The position numbers and the translations under genes are program-made. Below are positions 1-7,266 of a DNA stretch of 10,016 bases, one piece after another. This DNA comes from Candidatus Izemoplasmatales bacterium. Lineage in GTDB: Bacteria > Bacillota_I > Bacilli_A > Izemoplasmatales > Hujiaoplasmataceae. Position 1 is the first letter of the stretch, and each line of letters starts with the position of its first letter. Location: positions 1 to 10,016 of the forward strand of contig JAQVTV010000024.1 of assembly GCA_028699855.1 (NCBI GenBank). Reading direction: 5' to 3'. A model generated the notes under the pieces. That model was given only the letters and a program-made list of their open reading frames with translations. It searched no databases and had not been told where the DNA came from.

Positions 1-1
1 T

Positions 2-307
2 GTACGCCTCGGATTCGAAGGGGGACAGACGCCCTTATTCAAGCGCCTTCCCAAACGTGGCTTTTCCAATTTCTTCCGCAAGGAATTCGCAATTGTCAAT
101 GTTTCCGATCTCAATCGCTACGATGACGACACCGTCATCACACCGGAATTGCTCATGAAGGATAAGGTCATTCGGGAACTCAAAGCCGGATTAAAAGTGC
201 TCGCAGATGGTAAACTGGAACGTAAACTGCATGTCAAAGCACACAAATTTTCCGCTTCTGCCGAACAGGCGATTGCGTCTGCTGGTGGCACAATCGAGGT
301 GATTTAG
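2..307 (+). CDS. rplO: 50S ribosomal protein L15, C-terminal part (5' end outside window)
   Basis: L15 is a late-assembling protein of the large ribosomal subunit that binds 23S rRNA. The open frame enters from the left edge and encodes 101 residues before TAG, roughly the last two thirds of a protein usually near 145 residues. The fragment begins with the L15 signature [18 protein letters not shown]. It ends with a typical C-terminal region ([13 protein letters not shown]... then GGTIEVI). It is followed after one base by secY, the normal spc-operon order, and its last codons contain the SD of secY. The missing N-terminus lies upstream of the window; there is no sign of damage. Confidence 0.96.
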   Translation, partial: VRLGFEGGQTPLFKRLPKRGFSNFFRKEFAIVNVSDLNRYDDDTVITPELLMKDKVIRELKAGLKVLADGKLERKLHVKAHKFSASAEQAIASAGGTIEVI

Positions 308-308
308 G

Positions 309-1685
309 ATGGAGACACTAAAAAAAGTACTAAAAAATAAAGCGATTCTGAAACGGATCGGATTTACTTTATTGGCTTTTTTTATCTTCAAACTACTGAC
401 CTATGTGACCATGCCATTGATTGATGCGGATAAACTTGCGGGCTTATTCGAAAACAGTGGCTTCCTGGGAATCGTCAACTCGATCTCGGGAGACGCCTTG
501 CGCAATTACTCAATCATCGCCCTAGGTATTAGCCCCTACATTACGGCCTCGATCGTTGTTCAACTCTTGCAGATGGACATCATTCCCGTTTTGAAGGAGT
601 GGAGCGAAGAGGGCGAAACCGGCCGGCAAAAGATCAGCCGTGTGACACGCTACCTCGCCATCGCGCTCGCATTTGTCCAGGCATTGGCCATGACATTTGC
701 TTTTCAAAGCCAAGGTGAAGGCTTGTTCAGGAGCGGTGTGTTCGATTGGGCGACCGCAGGCGGAACCCGGAACCTCTGGTTTCTCGTTTACTTCTATATC
801 GCGGTTGTGTTGACCGCGGGAACCGCGTTCATGATCTGGTTGGCGGACCAGATCACGATGAAAGGCATCGGCAATGGTTCATCGATGTTGATCGTTGGCG
901 GTATCGTCATTTCGTTCCCCGGAACGATTGCTTCATTGGTTCAATACTATATCGCCGACCCAAAAGGCGCGATGCAAAACGTATATACCGGCCAAGGAGA
1001 ATGGTCCGGATATATCCTGTTCGCTGTGAGCATCCTCATGTTCATCATCGTGTTGGTGGGTATTACCTACATGCAGGAAGCGACGCGGAAGATTCCGATT
1101 CAATACGCCAATCGTCCAGCGGGATCCAAGTTCACCGGCAAGTCCGAGTCGAACATTCCGATCAAGTTAAATACGGCGAACGTAATCCCGGTCATCTTTG
1201 CTTCGATCATCCTGTCCCTGCCGACGACGATCTTCAACTACATCTGGGGGCCACCGACGTCGACGACTTCCGTCCCCCCGGCACAGAACTGGTTGCTTCA
1301 GATATTCTCGTATGATCAACCGATCGGCTTCTTCATTTACATCGTGTTGATTTTAGTCTTTACGTTCTTCTATTCATTCATCCTGATCAAACCCGAGCAA
1401 ATGGCGGAAAACCTGCAAAAGCAGAACGCGTATATTCCGGGTGTGCGTCCTGGATATGAAACGGAAGCATATATCACGAAAACCCTGTTCAGAACAACCC
1501 TTATCGGCGCAATGTATCTCGTAGTCGTTGCGAGCTTGCCGATCATCACTTCGATGATTCTTGGGCATTCCTATGCGCAAATAGGTGGTACATCACTTCT
1601 CATTATCGTGGGTGTGGCGCTCGAAACGGCGAAACAAATCGAAACGGATACTCAAGAAAAGACATACGCCGGCTTCATGCGCTAA
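309..1685 (+). CDS. secY: Preprotein translocase subunit SecY
   Basis: SecY is the channel-forming membrane subunit of the Sec translocon (with SecE and SecG), moving unfolded proteins across or into the cytoplasmic membrane. The 458-residue product shows about ten hydrophobic segments. Family landmarks include GISPYITASIVVQLL (residues 73-87), the cytosolic loop RKIPIQYA (260-267), which lies in a loop that contacts SecA and the ribosome, and NLQKQNAYIPGVRPG (368-382) before the last membrane helices. It is somewhat longer than the usual 420-440 residues, with extra polar residues in external loops near 134-156 and 314-327. The ATG follows rplO by one base and is preceded by GAGGTGAT (296-303) inside rplO, so translation is probably coupled. 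Identity is certain; the loop lengths are the only oddity. Confidence 0.98.
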   Translation: METLKKVLKNKAILKRIGFTLLAFFIFKLLTYVTMPLIDADKLAGLFENSGFLGIVNSISGDALRNYSIIALGISPYITASIVVQLLQMDIIPVLKEWSEEGETGRQKISRVTRYLAIALAFVQALAMTFAFQSQGEGLFRSGVFDWATAGGTRNLWFLVYFYIAVVLTAGTAFMIWLADQITMKGIGNGSSMLIVGGIVISFPGTIASLVQYYIADPKGAMQNVYTGQGEWSGYILFAVSILMFIIVLVGITYMQEATRKIPIQYANRPAGSKFTGKSESNIPIKLNTANVIPVIFASIILSLPTTIFNYIWGPPTSTTSVPPAQNWLLQIFSYDQPIGFFIYIVLILVFTFFYSFILIKPEQMAENLQKQNAYIPGVRPGYETEAYITKTLFRTTLIGAMYLVVVASLPIITSMILGHSYAQIGGTSLLIIVGVALETAKQIETDTQEKTYAGFMR

Positions 1686-1696
1686 GCGAGATTATC

Positions 1697-2347
1697 ATGC
1701 TGAATCTTTTGATAATGGGTAAGCCGGGAGCCGGAAAAGGAACGCAAGCCGCCAAACTGCTCAAATTTTATCACCTGACGCACATTTCCACCGGCGATAT
1801 CTATCGCCGGGAGATGAAGAAAGGCTCCGATCTCGGACGCTTGGCACAGGAGTACATGAAGAAAGGCGAATTGGTTCCCGATGACATCACCAACAATATC
1901 GTGGAAGAAGTGTTGAACCAAAAAAAGTATCCCCATGGTTTTATGCTGGATGGCTACCCGCGAACTCGTTCGCAAGCGGAAGCGCTGGATCGGATTCTCA
2001 GCGATTTGGGCATCAAACTGAACGCCGTCATCAACGTGCATGTATCGGATAAAGTCCTACTTGAACGGATGGCCGGAAGAAGGGTCTGTCCCAATTGTGG
2101 CGAGACCTATCACCTTCGCAGTCACCCGCCTGTCAAAGAAGGCATCTGTGATGTGTGCATGACACCATTGATCCAACGCGAAGACGATCTTGAAAAGTCG
2201 GTTTTGAATCGACTCAACATCTATAACCGTTTGACCAAACCCTTGCTTGACTACTATCGTGAAAAAGGCCTATTGCTCGTCATCAACGGCGAAGGTTCAG
2301 CTCAAAGCATTTTCAAAGAGCTTGTAACCAGACTCGGAGATTATTAA
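1697..2347 (+). CDS. adk: Adenylate kinase, zinc-type LID
   Basis: Adenylate kinase converts ATP + AMP to 2 ADP in the cytoplasm. The 216-residue product has the P-loop [10 protein letters not shown] (residues 8-17), the AMP-binding segment with [10 protein letters not shown] (31-40), [13 protein letters not shown] (85-97), and RRV followed by a LID domain. The LID carries four cysteines (131, 134, 151, 154) in two C-x2-C pairs, the zinc-binding form common in Gram-positive bacteria, followed by QREDD (160-164). The start fits the family because the P-loop normally begins 7-8 residues in. Only a weak SD (GCGAG, 1686-1690) is visible, so translation may depend on reinitiation after secY, 11 bases upstream. 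The stop overlaps the map start by one base (TAATG). Confidence 0.98.
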   Translation: MLNLLIMGKPGAGKGTQAAKLLKFYHLTHISTGDIYRREMKKGSDLGRLAQEYMKKGELVPDDITNNIVEEVLNQKKYPHGFMLDGYPRTRSQAEALDRILSDLGIKLNAVINVHVSDKVLLERMAGRRVCPNCGETYHLRSHPPVKEGICDVCMTPLIQREDDLEKSVLNRLNIYNRLTKPLLDYYREKGLLLVINGEGSAQSIFKELVTRLGDY

Positions 2348-3111
2348 TGGTCACTATGAAGTCCCCAAGAGAAATCCACCTGATGCGCGAAGCGGGACGT
2401 ATTGTCGCGCTCGCGCACCGGGCGGTTCAACCGCATATTCAACCGGGCGCGAACACACGGATGCTCAATCAGATTATCGAGCAGACCATTCTCAGCCTTG
2501 GCGCGACCCCATCGTTCAAGCATTACAATGGTTTCCCCGATGCTTCCTGTATCTCGATCAACGAACAAGTCGTTCACGGAATTCCTTCTAAAGGGGCCAT
2601 TCTTAAAGGCGGCGATATCGTTTCGATTGATATCGGTGCGAAATATCACGGATATCATGGCGATTCCGCATGGAGTTATGCGTGCGGTGAACTATCAGCG
2701 AATCATCTCGCTTTGCTTGAGGGAACCAGATTATGCCTTTTCAAAGGACTCGAACAGGCCAAGGCCGGTAATCATCTTTCCGATATCTCGCATGCCATCC
2801 AAACCTATGCGGAACAGCTGGGGTTCAGCGTGGTGCGCGATTTCGTCGGACACGGGATCGGCGCGCAGCTTCATGAAGATCCGCCCATCCCCAATTACGG
2901 ACCTCCAGGTAGGGGTATCGTGTTGAAACCGGTCATGACACTTGCGATCGAACCGATGATCAATCTCGGTTGCAAGGAAGTCCAAGTCCAAAAAGACGGA
3001 TGGACGACGATCACCTTGGACCATCAACCCAGCGCGCACTTTGAGCACACGATTCTGATTACCGCTGAGGGTTATGAAATTTTAACACAAGTAGAAGATA
3101 AAGAGGAGTGA
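2347..3111 (+). CDS. map: Methionine aminopeptidase, type I
   Basis: The enzyme removes the initiator methionine from nascent proteins, a two-metal cytosolic hydrolase. At 254 residues it has the normal length of type Ia enzymes without N-terminal extension. All catalytic residues are visible: H77 (in VVHGIP), metal ligands D95 (SIDIG) and D106 (HGDSA), H169 (VGHGIG), H176 (LHEDP), E202 (IEPM) and E233 (FEHT). The beginning [17 protein letters not shown] matches the family, so the first ATG, overlapping the adk stop by one base, is the start. An SD-like GGAG lies at 2336-2339. It sits between adk and infA as in Bacilli. I see no KOW-domain gene between map and infA, which some Bacillus genomes carry there. 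Confidence 0.98.
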   Translation: MVTMKSPREIHLMREAGRIVALAHRAVQPHIQPGANTRMLNQIIEQTILSLGATPSFKHYNGFPDASCISINEQVVHGIPSKGAILKGGDIVSIDIGAKYHGYHGDSAWSYACGELSANHLALLEGTRLCLFKGLEQAKAGNHLSDISHAIQTYAEQLGFSVVRDFVGHGIGAQLHEDPPIPNYGPPGRGIVLKPVMTLAIEPMINLGCKEVQVQKDGWTTITLDHQPSAHFEHTILITAEGYEILTQVEDKEE

Positions 3112-3115
3112 TTCA

Positions 3116-3337
3116 ATGGCTAAGAAAGACGACGTCATCGAGATGATGGGTACAGTCATCGAAGTATTGCCGAACGCCCAATTCGTGATTGAACTAGAAA
3201 TCGGTCACCGGATCATCGGTCACGTTTCTGGTAAAATCCGTATGCACTACATACGCATTTTACCAGGCGATAAAGTCAAGGTTGAATTGTCAACCTATGA
3301 TTTAACACGTGGTCGGATTACTTATCGAATGCATTAA
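3116..3337 (+). CDS. infA: Translation initiation factor IF-1
   Basis: IF-1 is a small OB-fold protein that occupies the A site of the 30S subunit during initiation. The 73-residue product is of normal length, one residue longer near the N-terminus than many ([15 protein letters not shown]). It contains the conserved core [20 protein letters not shown] and ends in [13 protein letters not shown], both diagnostic. The SD GAGGAG (3103-3108) lies within the last codons of map and the gap is four bases, so co-translation with map is likely. Confidence 0.98.
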   Translation: MAKKDDVIEMMGTVIEVLPNAQFVIELEIGHRIIGHVSGKIRMHYIRILPGDKVKVELSTYDLTRGRITYRMH

Positions 3338-3365
3338 CAGTAAAAGTTATCAAGGAGGAAATGGT

Positions 3366-3482
3366 ATGAAAATCAGACCATCGGTAAAAAAAATCTGCGA
3401 CAAATGTAAAATCATCAAACGTGATGGCCATGTAATGGTCATTTGCGAAAATCCCAAACATAAGCAAAGACAAGGTAAATAG
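3366..3482 (+). CDS. rpmJ: 50S ribosomal protein L36, zinc-binding form
   Basis: This 38-residue ORF begins [15 protein letters not shown] and ends [11 protein letters not shown]. It is L36, a small basic protein of the large subunit. The C-x2-C, C and H ligands (C11, C14, C27, H32) are all present, so this is the zinc-binding version. A strong SD, AAGGAGGA (3352-3359), lies seven bases before the ATG. Another ATG at 3361 is out of frame and hits a stop after two codons. The stop TAG overlaps the SD of rpsM. The position between infA and rpsM is the standard one. Confidence 0.97.
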   Translation: MKIRPSVKKICDKCKIIKRDGHVMVICENPKHKQRQGK

Positions 3483-3491
3483 GAGGTAGCG

Positions 3492-3857
3492 ATGGCACGT
3501 ATAGCAGGAGTAGATATTCCTAGAGACAAACGCGTCGTCATTTCTTTGACGTATGTTTTCGGCATCGGCAAGACCACATCGAAAAAGATTCTCGCCGCAG
3601 CCGGCGTCTCAGAAGACAAGAGAGTGAAAGACTTGACAGATGACGAAGTCGTACGCATTCGTCAAGAAGTGCAAAAATACAGAGTTGAGGGCGATCTTCG
3701 CCGCGAAGTTGCAATGAACATCAAACGCTTGATGGAAATTGGTTGTTATCGCGGTATCCGCCACCGCAAAGGTTTACCCGTTCGCGGTCAAAATACTCGG
3801 AATAATGCCAGAACACGCAAGGGCCCGAGAAAAACCGTTGCGAATAAGAAGAAATAA
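3492..3857 (+). CDS. rpsM: 30S ribosomal protein S13
   Basis: S13 sits in the head of the small subunit and contacts the P-site tRNA and the large subunit through intersubunit bridges. The product has 121 residues, the usual length. It opens with [21 protein letters not shown], with the helix-two-turn-helix [11 protein letters not shown] (24-34), then [19 protein letters not shown] and the basic tail [16 protein letters not shown] through TVANKKK that reaches into the decoding region. A perfect AGGAGGT (3481-3487) overlaps the rpmJ stop codon. It is followed after 16 bases by rpsK. Confidence 0.98.
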   Translation: MARIAGVDIPRDKRVVISLTYVFGIGKTTSKKILAAAGVSEDKRVKDLTDDEVVRIRQEVQKYRVEGDLRREVAMNIKRLMEIGCYRGIRHRKGLPVRGQNTRNNARTRKGPRKTVANKKK

Positions 3858-3873
3858 AGGAGGATAAGAAAAC

Positions 3874-4260
3874 ATGGCACGTAATGTCGTTAAGAAACGT
3901 CGTGTGAAAAAGAACATTCCTTCTGGAGTTGCCCACATTCATTCGACCTTTAACAATACCATCATCACAATTACCGATCCCGCCGGTAACGCTATTGCTT
4001 GGAGTTCATCCGGAGCAATCGGCTATAAGGGTTCCCGTAAATCAACGCCGTTCGCCGCTGGTCTTGCCAGCGAAGCTGCCGCAAAAGCAGCGATGGACAA
4101 CGGTGTTCAACGCGTGGAAGTATCGGTCAAAGGACCCGGACCCGGACGTGAAGCGGCCATCAGAAGTCTACAAGTCGCCGGACTTGAGATTACTGCGATT
4201 CGCGATGTCACGCCGGTGCCCCATAACGGATGTCGCCCGCCCAAACGGCCACGCGGCTAG
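3874..4260 (+). CDS. rpsK: 30S ribosomal protein S11
   Basis: S11 forms part of the platform of the small subunit near the mRNA exit and the Shine-Dalgarno helix. The 128-residue product has the family core: [18 protein letters not shown] (18-35), [11 protein letters not shown] (53-63), [16 protein letters not shown] (85-100) and the C-terminal [20 protein letters not shown]. The SD AGGAGG (3858-3863) lies ten bases before the ATG. No rpsD follows; rpoA comes directly next, which is the arrangement of Bacilli and related Bacillota rather than that of Clostridia. Confidence 0.98.
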   Translation: MARNVVKKRRVKKNIPSGVAHIHSTFNNTIITITDPAGNAIAWSSSGAIGYKGSRKSTPFAAGLASEAAAKAAMDNGVQRVEVSVKGPGPGREAAIRSLQVAGLEITAIRDVTPVPHNGCRPPKRPRG

Positions 4261-4273
4261 GAGGTAATGGAAT

Positions 4274-5224
4274 ATGAAAGACTTGAAATTCGAAAAGCCC
4301 AAGACCATCACCGAGGAAATCGAGGAAAATTATGGGAGGTTCGTCATCAGCCCTCTCGACCGCGGCTTCGGGATTACGATTGGAAATTCCTTACGCCGAG
4401 TTTTATTGTCTTCATTGCCTGGAGCCGCGATCATCAATTGCCAGATCGACGGTGTCGAACATGAATTTACCGCGATCGAAAATGTCGTCGAAGATGTGAC
4501 GACAGTTGTCTTGAATCTCAAAGGTGTCGTGCTGACGATCGATTCCAACAATCCCAACGTCCAAAAACGTTTGGAAATCATCATTGATGGACCTGCGGAT
4601 GTCCATGCCCGCGATATCATCGCCGATGATGAAGTCGAAATCGTCAACCCCGATCATTATATCTGTCACGTGAACAAAGGCAAGCGTTTTCGGATGGTGA
4701 TGCATGCCAAAAGAGGCAACGGCTATCACAGCGCAGAGAAAAACGCGGCCTTCGACAACATGGTCGGCGTGATTCCCATCGACAGCCTTTATACTCCGGT
4801 CATTCGTGCCGGATACACGGTAGATAAAACACGTGTAGACGACAATGCTGATTATGACAAATTGACGTTTGAGGTTTGGACGAACGGATCCATCAATCCC
4901 AAAGAAGCCATCGGTATGGCGTCGAAAATGCTGATTGACCACTTCAACGCACTCGTCGAGTTGTCAACCAAAGCCTTGGGTGAAGACTTCATGATCGAAC
5001 GCAAGAGCGAAGAACAAACACGCAATCTTGAAAAACCGATTGAGGATCTTGATTTATCGGTCCGCAGTTATAACTGTTTGAAACGCGCAGGGATCCATAC
5101 ATTGGGAGAACTGATCGAAAAAACCGAGGAAGACATGATGAAAGTGCGCAACCTCGGTAAAAAATCACTGAAAGAAGTTAAGCAAAAGCTTGAAGAACTC
5201 AATTTAAGCTTGGCGAAACATTAA
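4274..5224 (+). CDS. rpoA: RNA polymerase alpha subunit
   Basis: The alpha subunit dimerises to nucleate RNA polymerase assembly, and its C-terminal domain binds UP elements and activators. The product is 316 residues, normal for Bacillota. The N-terminal domain shows ISPLDRGFGITIGNSLRRVLLSSLPG (split across residues 25-50), which holds the dimer interface, and VEDVTTVVLNLKG. The C-terminal domain (about 253-316) carries LSVRSYNCLKRAGI and NLGKKSLKE. R264, N267, K270, G295, K297 and S298 line up with the DNA-contacting residues of the E. coli domain, so UP-element recognition should be intact. Start choice: AGGAGG (4259-4264) stands nine bases before this ATG. The ATG at 4267 is only two bases after the SD and opens another frame. 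Confidence 0.98.
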   Translation: MKDLKFEKPKTITEEIEENYGRFVISPLDRGFGITIGNSLRRVLLSSLPGAAIINCQIDGVEHEFTAIENVVEDVTTVVLNLKGVVLTIDSNNPNVQKRLEIIIDGPADVHARDIIADDEVEIVNPDHYICHVNKGKRFRMVMHAKRGNGYHSAEKNAAFDNMVGVIPIDSLYTPVIRAGYTVDKTRVDDNADYDKLTFEVWTNGSINPKEAIGMASKMLIDHFNALVELSTKALGEDFMIERKSEEQTRNLEKPIEDLDLSVRSYNCLKRAGIHTLGELIEKTEEDMMKVRNLGKKSLKEVKQKLEELNLSLAKH

Positions 5225-5242
5225 TTGAGTAGGAGGTAAATC

Positions 5243-5602
5243 ATGGCTAGAGGTTATACGAAACTGAATCGCAGCAGTGACAACCGTAAGGCGTTGATCC
5301 GCGATTTGGCGACACAATTGATCCTACACGACAAAATCGAGACTTCTTTGATCAAAGCCAAAGAAATCCGCAGAACCGTCGAAAAGTTGATCACATACGC
5401 AAAAAAAGGCGATTTGAATTCCTTAAGACTTGCAGAAGCGATTCTCAGGGATTTGTCGCTGAATGATCAAACCGCTTTGCAGAAACTCTTCAAGGTCATC
5501 GGTCCGAAGTATCAGGATCGCAATGGCGGTTACACCCGCATTTACAAAACTGGCGCGCGTCAGGGTGATTCCTGCCCGATGGCAATCATTGAGCTCGTCT
5601 AA
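5243..5602 (+). CDS. rplQ: 50S ribosomal protein L17
   Basis: L17 is a large-subunit protein lying near the peptide exit tunnel. The product of 119 residues starts MARGYTKLNRSSDNRKALIRDL, continues with LILHDKIETSLIKAKEIRRTVEKLI (about 27-51), and ends in GGYTRIYKTGARQGDSCPMAIIELV, where the GYTRI and PMAIIELV elements are diagnostic. The SD AGGAGG (5231-5236) is six bases upstream of ATG. It is the last gene of the ribosomal cluster here, since a Rho-independent terminator begins about 20 bases past its stop codon. Confidence 0.98.
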   Translation: MARGYTKLNRSSDNRKALIRDLATQLILHDKIETSLIKAKEIRRTVEKLITYAKKGDLNSLRLAEAILRDLSLNDQTALQKLFKVIGPKYQDRNGGYTRIYKTGARQGDSCPMAIIELV

Positions 5603-5622
5603 ACCGATTATACCGTTTGATG

Positions 5623-5652
5623 GCGCTGAGATGTTTTCAGCGCTTTTCTTAT
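5623..5652 (+). terminator. Rho-independent terminator after rplQ
   Basis: A perfect seven-base-pair stem GCGCTGA / TCAGCGC (5623-5629 with 5637-5643) can be extended by a G-U pair inside the loop. It closes a loop of five to seven bases and is followed at once by TTTTCTTAT. It lies 20 bases after the rplQ stop on the coding strand, so it most likely ends the ribosomal protein transcript. This is read from the sequence; termination itself is inferred. Confidence 0.82.
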
Positions 5653-5660
5653 CGTGACGG

Positions 5661-5689
5661 TTGCGATTGCGAAACGTTCATGATATAGT
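5661..5689 (+). promoter_or_regulatory. Putative sigma-A promoter for the CBS-ecf-truA unit
   Basis: TTGCGA (5661-5666, four of six matches to TTGACA) and TATAGT (5684-5689, five of six to TATAAT) are separated by exactly 17 bases. Transcription would begin near 5695-5697, giving a leader of about 25 bases before the ATG at 5722. The promoter directly follows the rplQ terminator, and no other gap in the downstream genes is large enough for one. TTGCGA is immediately repeated (5667-5672), but that copy has the wrong spacing. Prediction from consensus only. Confidence 0.62.
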
Positions 5690-5694
5690 TCATG
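5676..5694. repeat. GTTCATG direct repeat flanking the -10 box
   Basis: The heptamer GTTCATG occurs at 5676-5682 and again at 5688-5694, a 12-base period that brackets the putative -10 hexamer. Together with the tandem TTGCGA hexamer just upstream, it gives the promoter region a repetitive structure. It could be an operator for a DNA-binding regulator, but repeats this short can arise by chance. Confidence 0.3.
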
Positions 5695-5706
5695 TGACAC
5701 ACAGTT

Positions 5707-5713
5707 GAGGAAG
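5707..5713 (+). promoter_or_regulatory. Ribosome binding site that sets the CBS-gene start
   Basis: GAGGAAG ends eight bases before the ATG at 5722. The in-frame GTG at 5713 overlaps the SD itself, which makes it an unlikely start. For this reason the shorter 240-residue product is preferred. Confidence 0.65.
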
Positions 5714-5721
5714 TGGTTGAA

Positions 5722-6444
5722 ATGTCAAGCAAACAACAGTTTCTCAAAGCCTTTCGTGAGTTGGAACAGTATCTCCGGGTCGAGTACGACCAAGGCGATT
5801 ATCGCGAATCCACGTTCATGGGAACGCTCTTTCGCGTACGCGGTAAAAAGGAACATGCCATCATCGCTCATCCACACTATTTCGATATCCTCCAACAAGC
5901 GGCGCAAATGCGCAATATCATCACGCATAATGAGGATGTCTGTATCCCCACGGACCGCTTTACGAAGCGTTTCGTGGAGTTGGTGGCGATGATCACTCAC
6001 CCGCTCCGGGCGGTGGACGTCATGACGCCGCTTGAGAAAGTCCAACAAGCGGATCTCGATCATACGATTGGCGAGACGATGGAACACATGCGCACATCGG
6101 GTTTTTCCAAGATGCCTGTGATCAAAGACGGTCAATTGATCGGCGTGTTCACGGAACGCGCGCTTTATTATTATTTGTCGCTGCCGGGAATGACACAGGT
6201 TTCGCGGGATCAGCGAATCAAGGACTTGCTTGAGGCCATCGATCTTGACGGAAATCCCGCGCCTTATTTCGATTATCTTCCGAAGCGTGCCGATGTCTAT
6301 CAAGCCTTGGCGAAATTTCGGCGGGGGATTCAAGAGAAGAACAAGTTGGAGATGTTGTTCGTCACGCAGAGCGGTCGCAAAGACGAACGGATACTCGGGA
6401 TCATTACCCTTGCGGATCTCGCAGAAATAATGAAAATAGGATGA
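5722..6444 (+). CDS. CBS-pair protein with HEPN-like N-terminal domain, function unknown
   Basis: The 240-residue soluble protein has two parts. Residues 1-95 are predicted helical and carry MRNIITHNED, giving R64-N65-x3-H69. This is the R-polar-x3-H pattern of HEPN domains, many of which are RNases. Residues about 97-157 form a CBS motif (AVDVMTPL, then MPVIKDGQLIGVFTERAL). Residues about 166-240 form a second (ADVYQALAKFR, then LEMLFVTQ and ILGIITLADL). CBS pairs usually bind adenosine nucleotides such as AMP, ATP or SAM. I recall bacterial CBS proteins with an N-terminal R-N-A-I-V-H-like motif, so the architecture is probably not unique, but its role is unknown to me. It is the first gene after the promoter at 5661-5689, 15 bases before ecfA1, and probably co-transcribed with the ECF genes. 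The HEPN assignment is an inference from one motif. Confidence 0.85.
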   Translation: MSSKQQFLKAFRELEQYLRVEYDQGDYRESTFMGTLFRVRGKKEHAIIAHPHYFDILQQAAQMRNIITHNEDVCIPTDRFTKRFVELVAMITHPLRAVDVMTPLEKVQQADLDHTIGETMEHMRTSGFSKMPVIKDGQLIGVFTERALYYYLSLPGMTQVSRDQRIKDLLEAIDLDGNPAPYFDYLPKRADVYQALAKFRRGIQEKNKLEMLFVTQSGRKDERILGIITLADLAEIMKIG

Positions 6445-6459
6445 TTTCGGGGTGATACC

Positions 6460-7266
6460 ATGAGTTATATCGAAGTCAAGGATCTATCGTTTTCCTATAC
6501 CGGGAAGCGCATGATTTTGAAGGATATCAGTCTTTCGATCGAAAAAGGTGAATGGGTCGCCATCCTGGGGCACAACGGATCGGGCAAGTCGACTTTGGCG
6601 AAAGCCATGGTCGGACTACTTGAACCCAATCAAGGAACGATCGCCTATGATGGTGTCGTGTTAACGAATGATACCGCATACGACATTCGGAAAAAAGTGG
6701 GGATCGTGTTTCAAAATCCCGACAACCAATTTGTCGGCGTGACGGTCCGCGATGATATCGCATTCGGCATGGAAAACCTGATGGTTCCCCAAAAACAGAT
6801 GCTGGAAATGATCGATTTCTATTCTGAGAAAGTCGGAATGAAGGATTTCTTGGACAAAGAACCCTCGACCCTGTCGGGCGGACAAAAACAACGCGTCGCA
6901 ATCGCCGGAATCCTGGCCATGCAGACGCAAGTCATCATTTTTGATGAGGCGACGTCCATGCTCGATCCCTACGCACGGCGTGATTTGATTGAATACATTC
7001 AGAAATTGAACCAAGAAGGCATTACGGTGATCATGATCACTCATGATATCAATGAGGCGATGTATGCGAATCGTTTGGTGATACTGAAAGATGGCACCAT
7101 TTTTTCTGATGGAGACAAGTGGTCGCTGTTCAAACAGCCTGAAATCTTTGAGAACTCTCATTTGGAATTACCGTTTTCGTTGAAATTGGCTGCGGCACTG
7201 GACGATTCATTACCCGAGGAAAAGGCGGTGAAGGATTTCTTATGGCAATCCATTTCCAACACGTAA
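6460..7266 (+). CDS. ecfA1: ECF transporter ATPase EcfA1
   Basis: This is one of the two cytoplasmic ATPases that power energy-coupling factor uptake of vitamins, cobalt or nickel. The product of 268 residues shows Walker A GHNGSGKST (37-45), Q-loop Q85 in FQNPDNQFVG, signature LSGGQKQR (138-145), Walker B VIIFDEAT (158-165) with catalytic E163, and H-loop H195. The DEATSMLDP form after Walker B is typical of the A1 paralogue, as against DEPTSGLDP in A2. All catalytic elements are intact. The SD GGGGTGAT ends about six bases before ATG. Its last 25 bases overlap the start of ecfA2 in another frame. It works as a heterodimer with EcfA2 bound to EcfT. Confidence 0.96.
   Translation: MSYIEVKDLSFSYTGKRMILKDISLSIEKGEWVAILGHNGSGKSTLAKAMVGLLEPNQGTIAYDGVVLTNDTAYDIRKKVGIVFQNPDNQFVGVTVRDDIAFGMENLMVPQKQMLEMIDFYSEKVGMKDFLDKEPSTLSGGQKQRVAIAGILAMQTQVIIFDEATSMLDPYARRDLIEYIQKLNQEGITVIMITHDINEAMYANRLVILKDGTIFSDGDKWSLFKQPEIFENSHLELPFSLKLAAALDDSLPEEKAVKDFLWQSISNT

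Noticed and set aside
746..1315. Open frame of 189 codons on the + strand inside secY
   Set aside because: It is out of frame with secY, very rich in Arg, Asp and His, and without hydrophobic or domain structure, so not a gene.
4267..4464. Alternative ATG just before rpoA opening a 65-codon frame
   Set aside because: The ATG is only two bases after the SD core. The frame overlaps rpoA and resembles nothing; the SD serves the ATG at 4274.
4412..4942. Open frame of 176 codons on the - strand within rpoA
   Set aside because: It lies entirely antisense to rpoA, with no domain and no initiation signals. It is best explained by rpoA codon usage.
5607..5624. Imperfect inverted repeat around AAACCGATTATACCGTTT after rplQ
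   Set aside because: Only four contiguous pairs plus a mismatch can form. It is too weak to be a terminator or operator next to the clear stem at 5623-5643.
5713..5721. GTG at 5713 as the start of the CBS protein
   Set aside because: It overlaps the SD GAGGAAG itself. The ATG at 5722 has proper spacing, and only three residues would differ.
5725..6333. Long open frame (202 codons) on the - strand opposite the CBS gene
   Set aside because: It mirrors a well-supported + strand gene, its translation is rich in Arg, His and Ile with no recognisable motif, and it has no promoter or SD. It is a codon-composition shadow.
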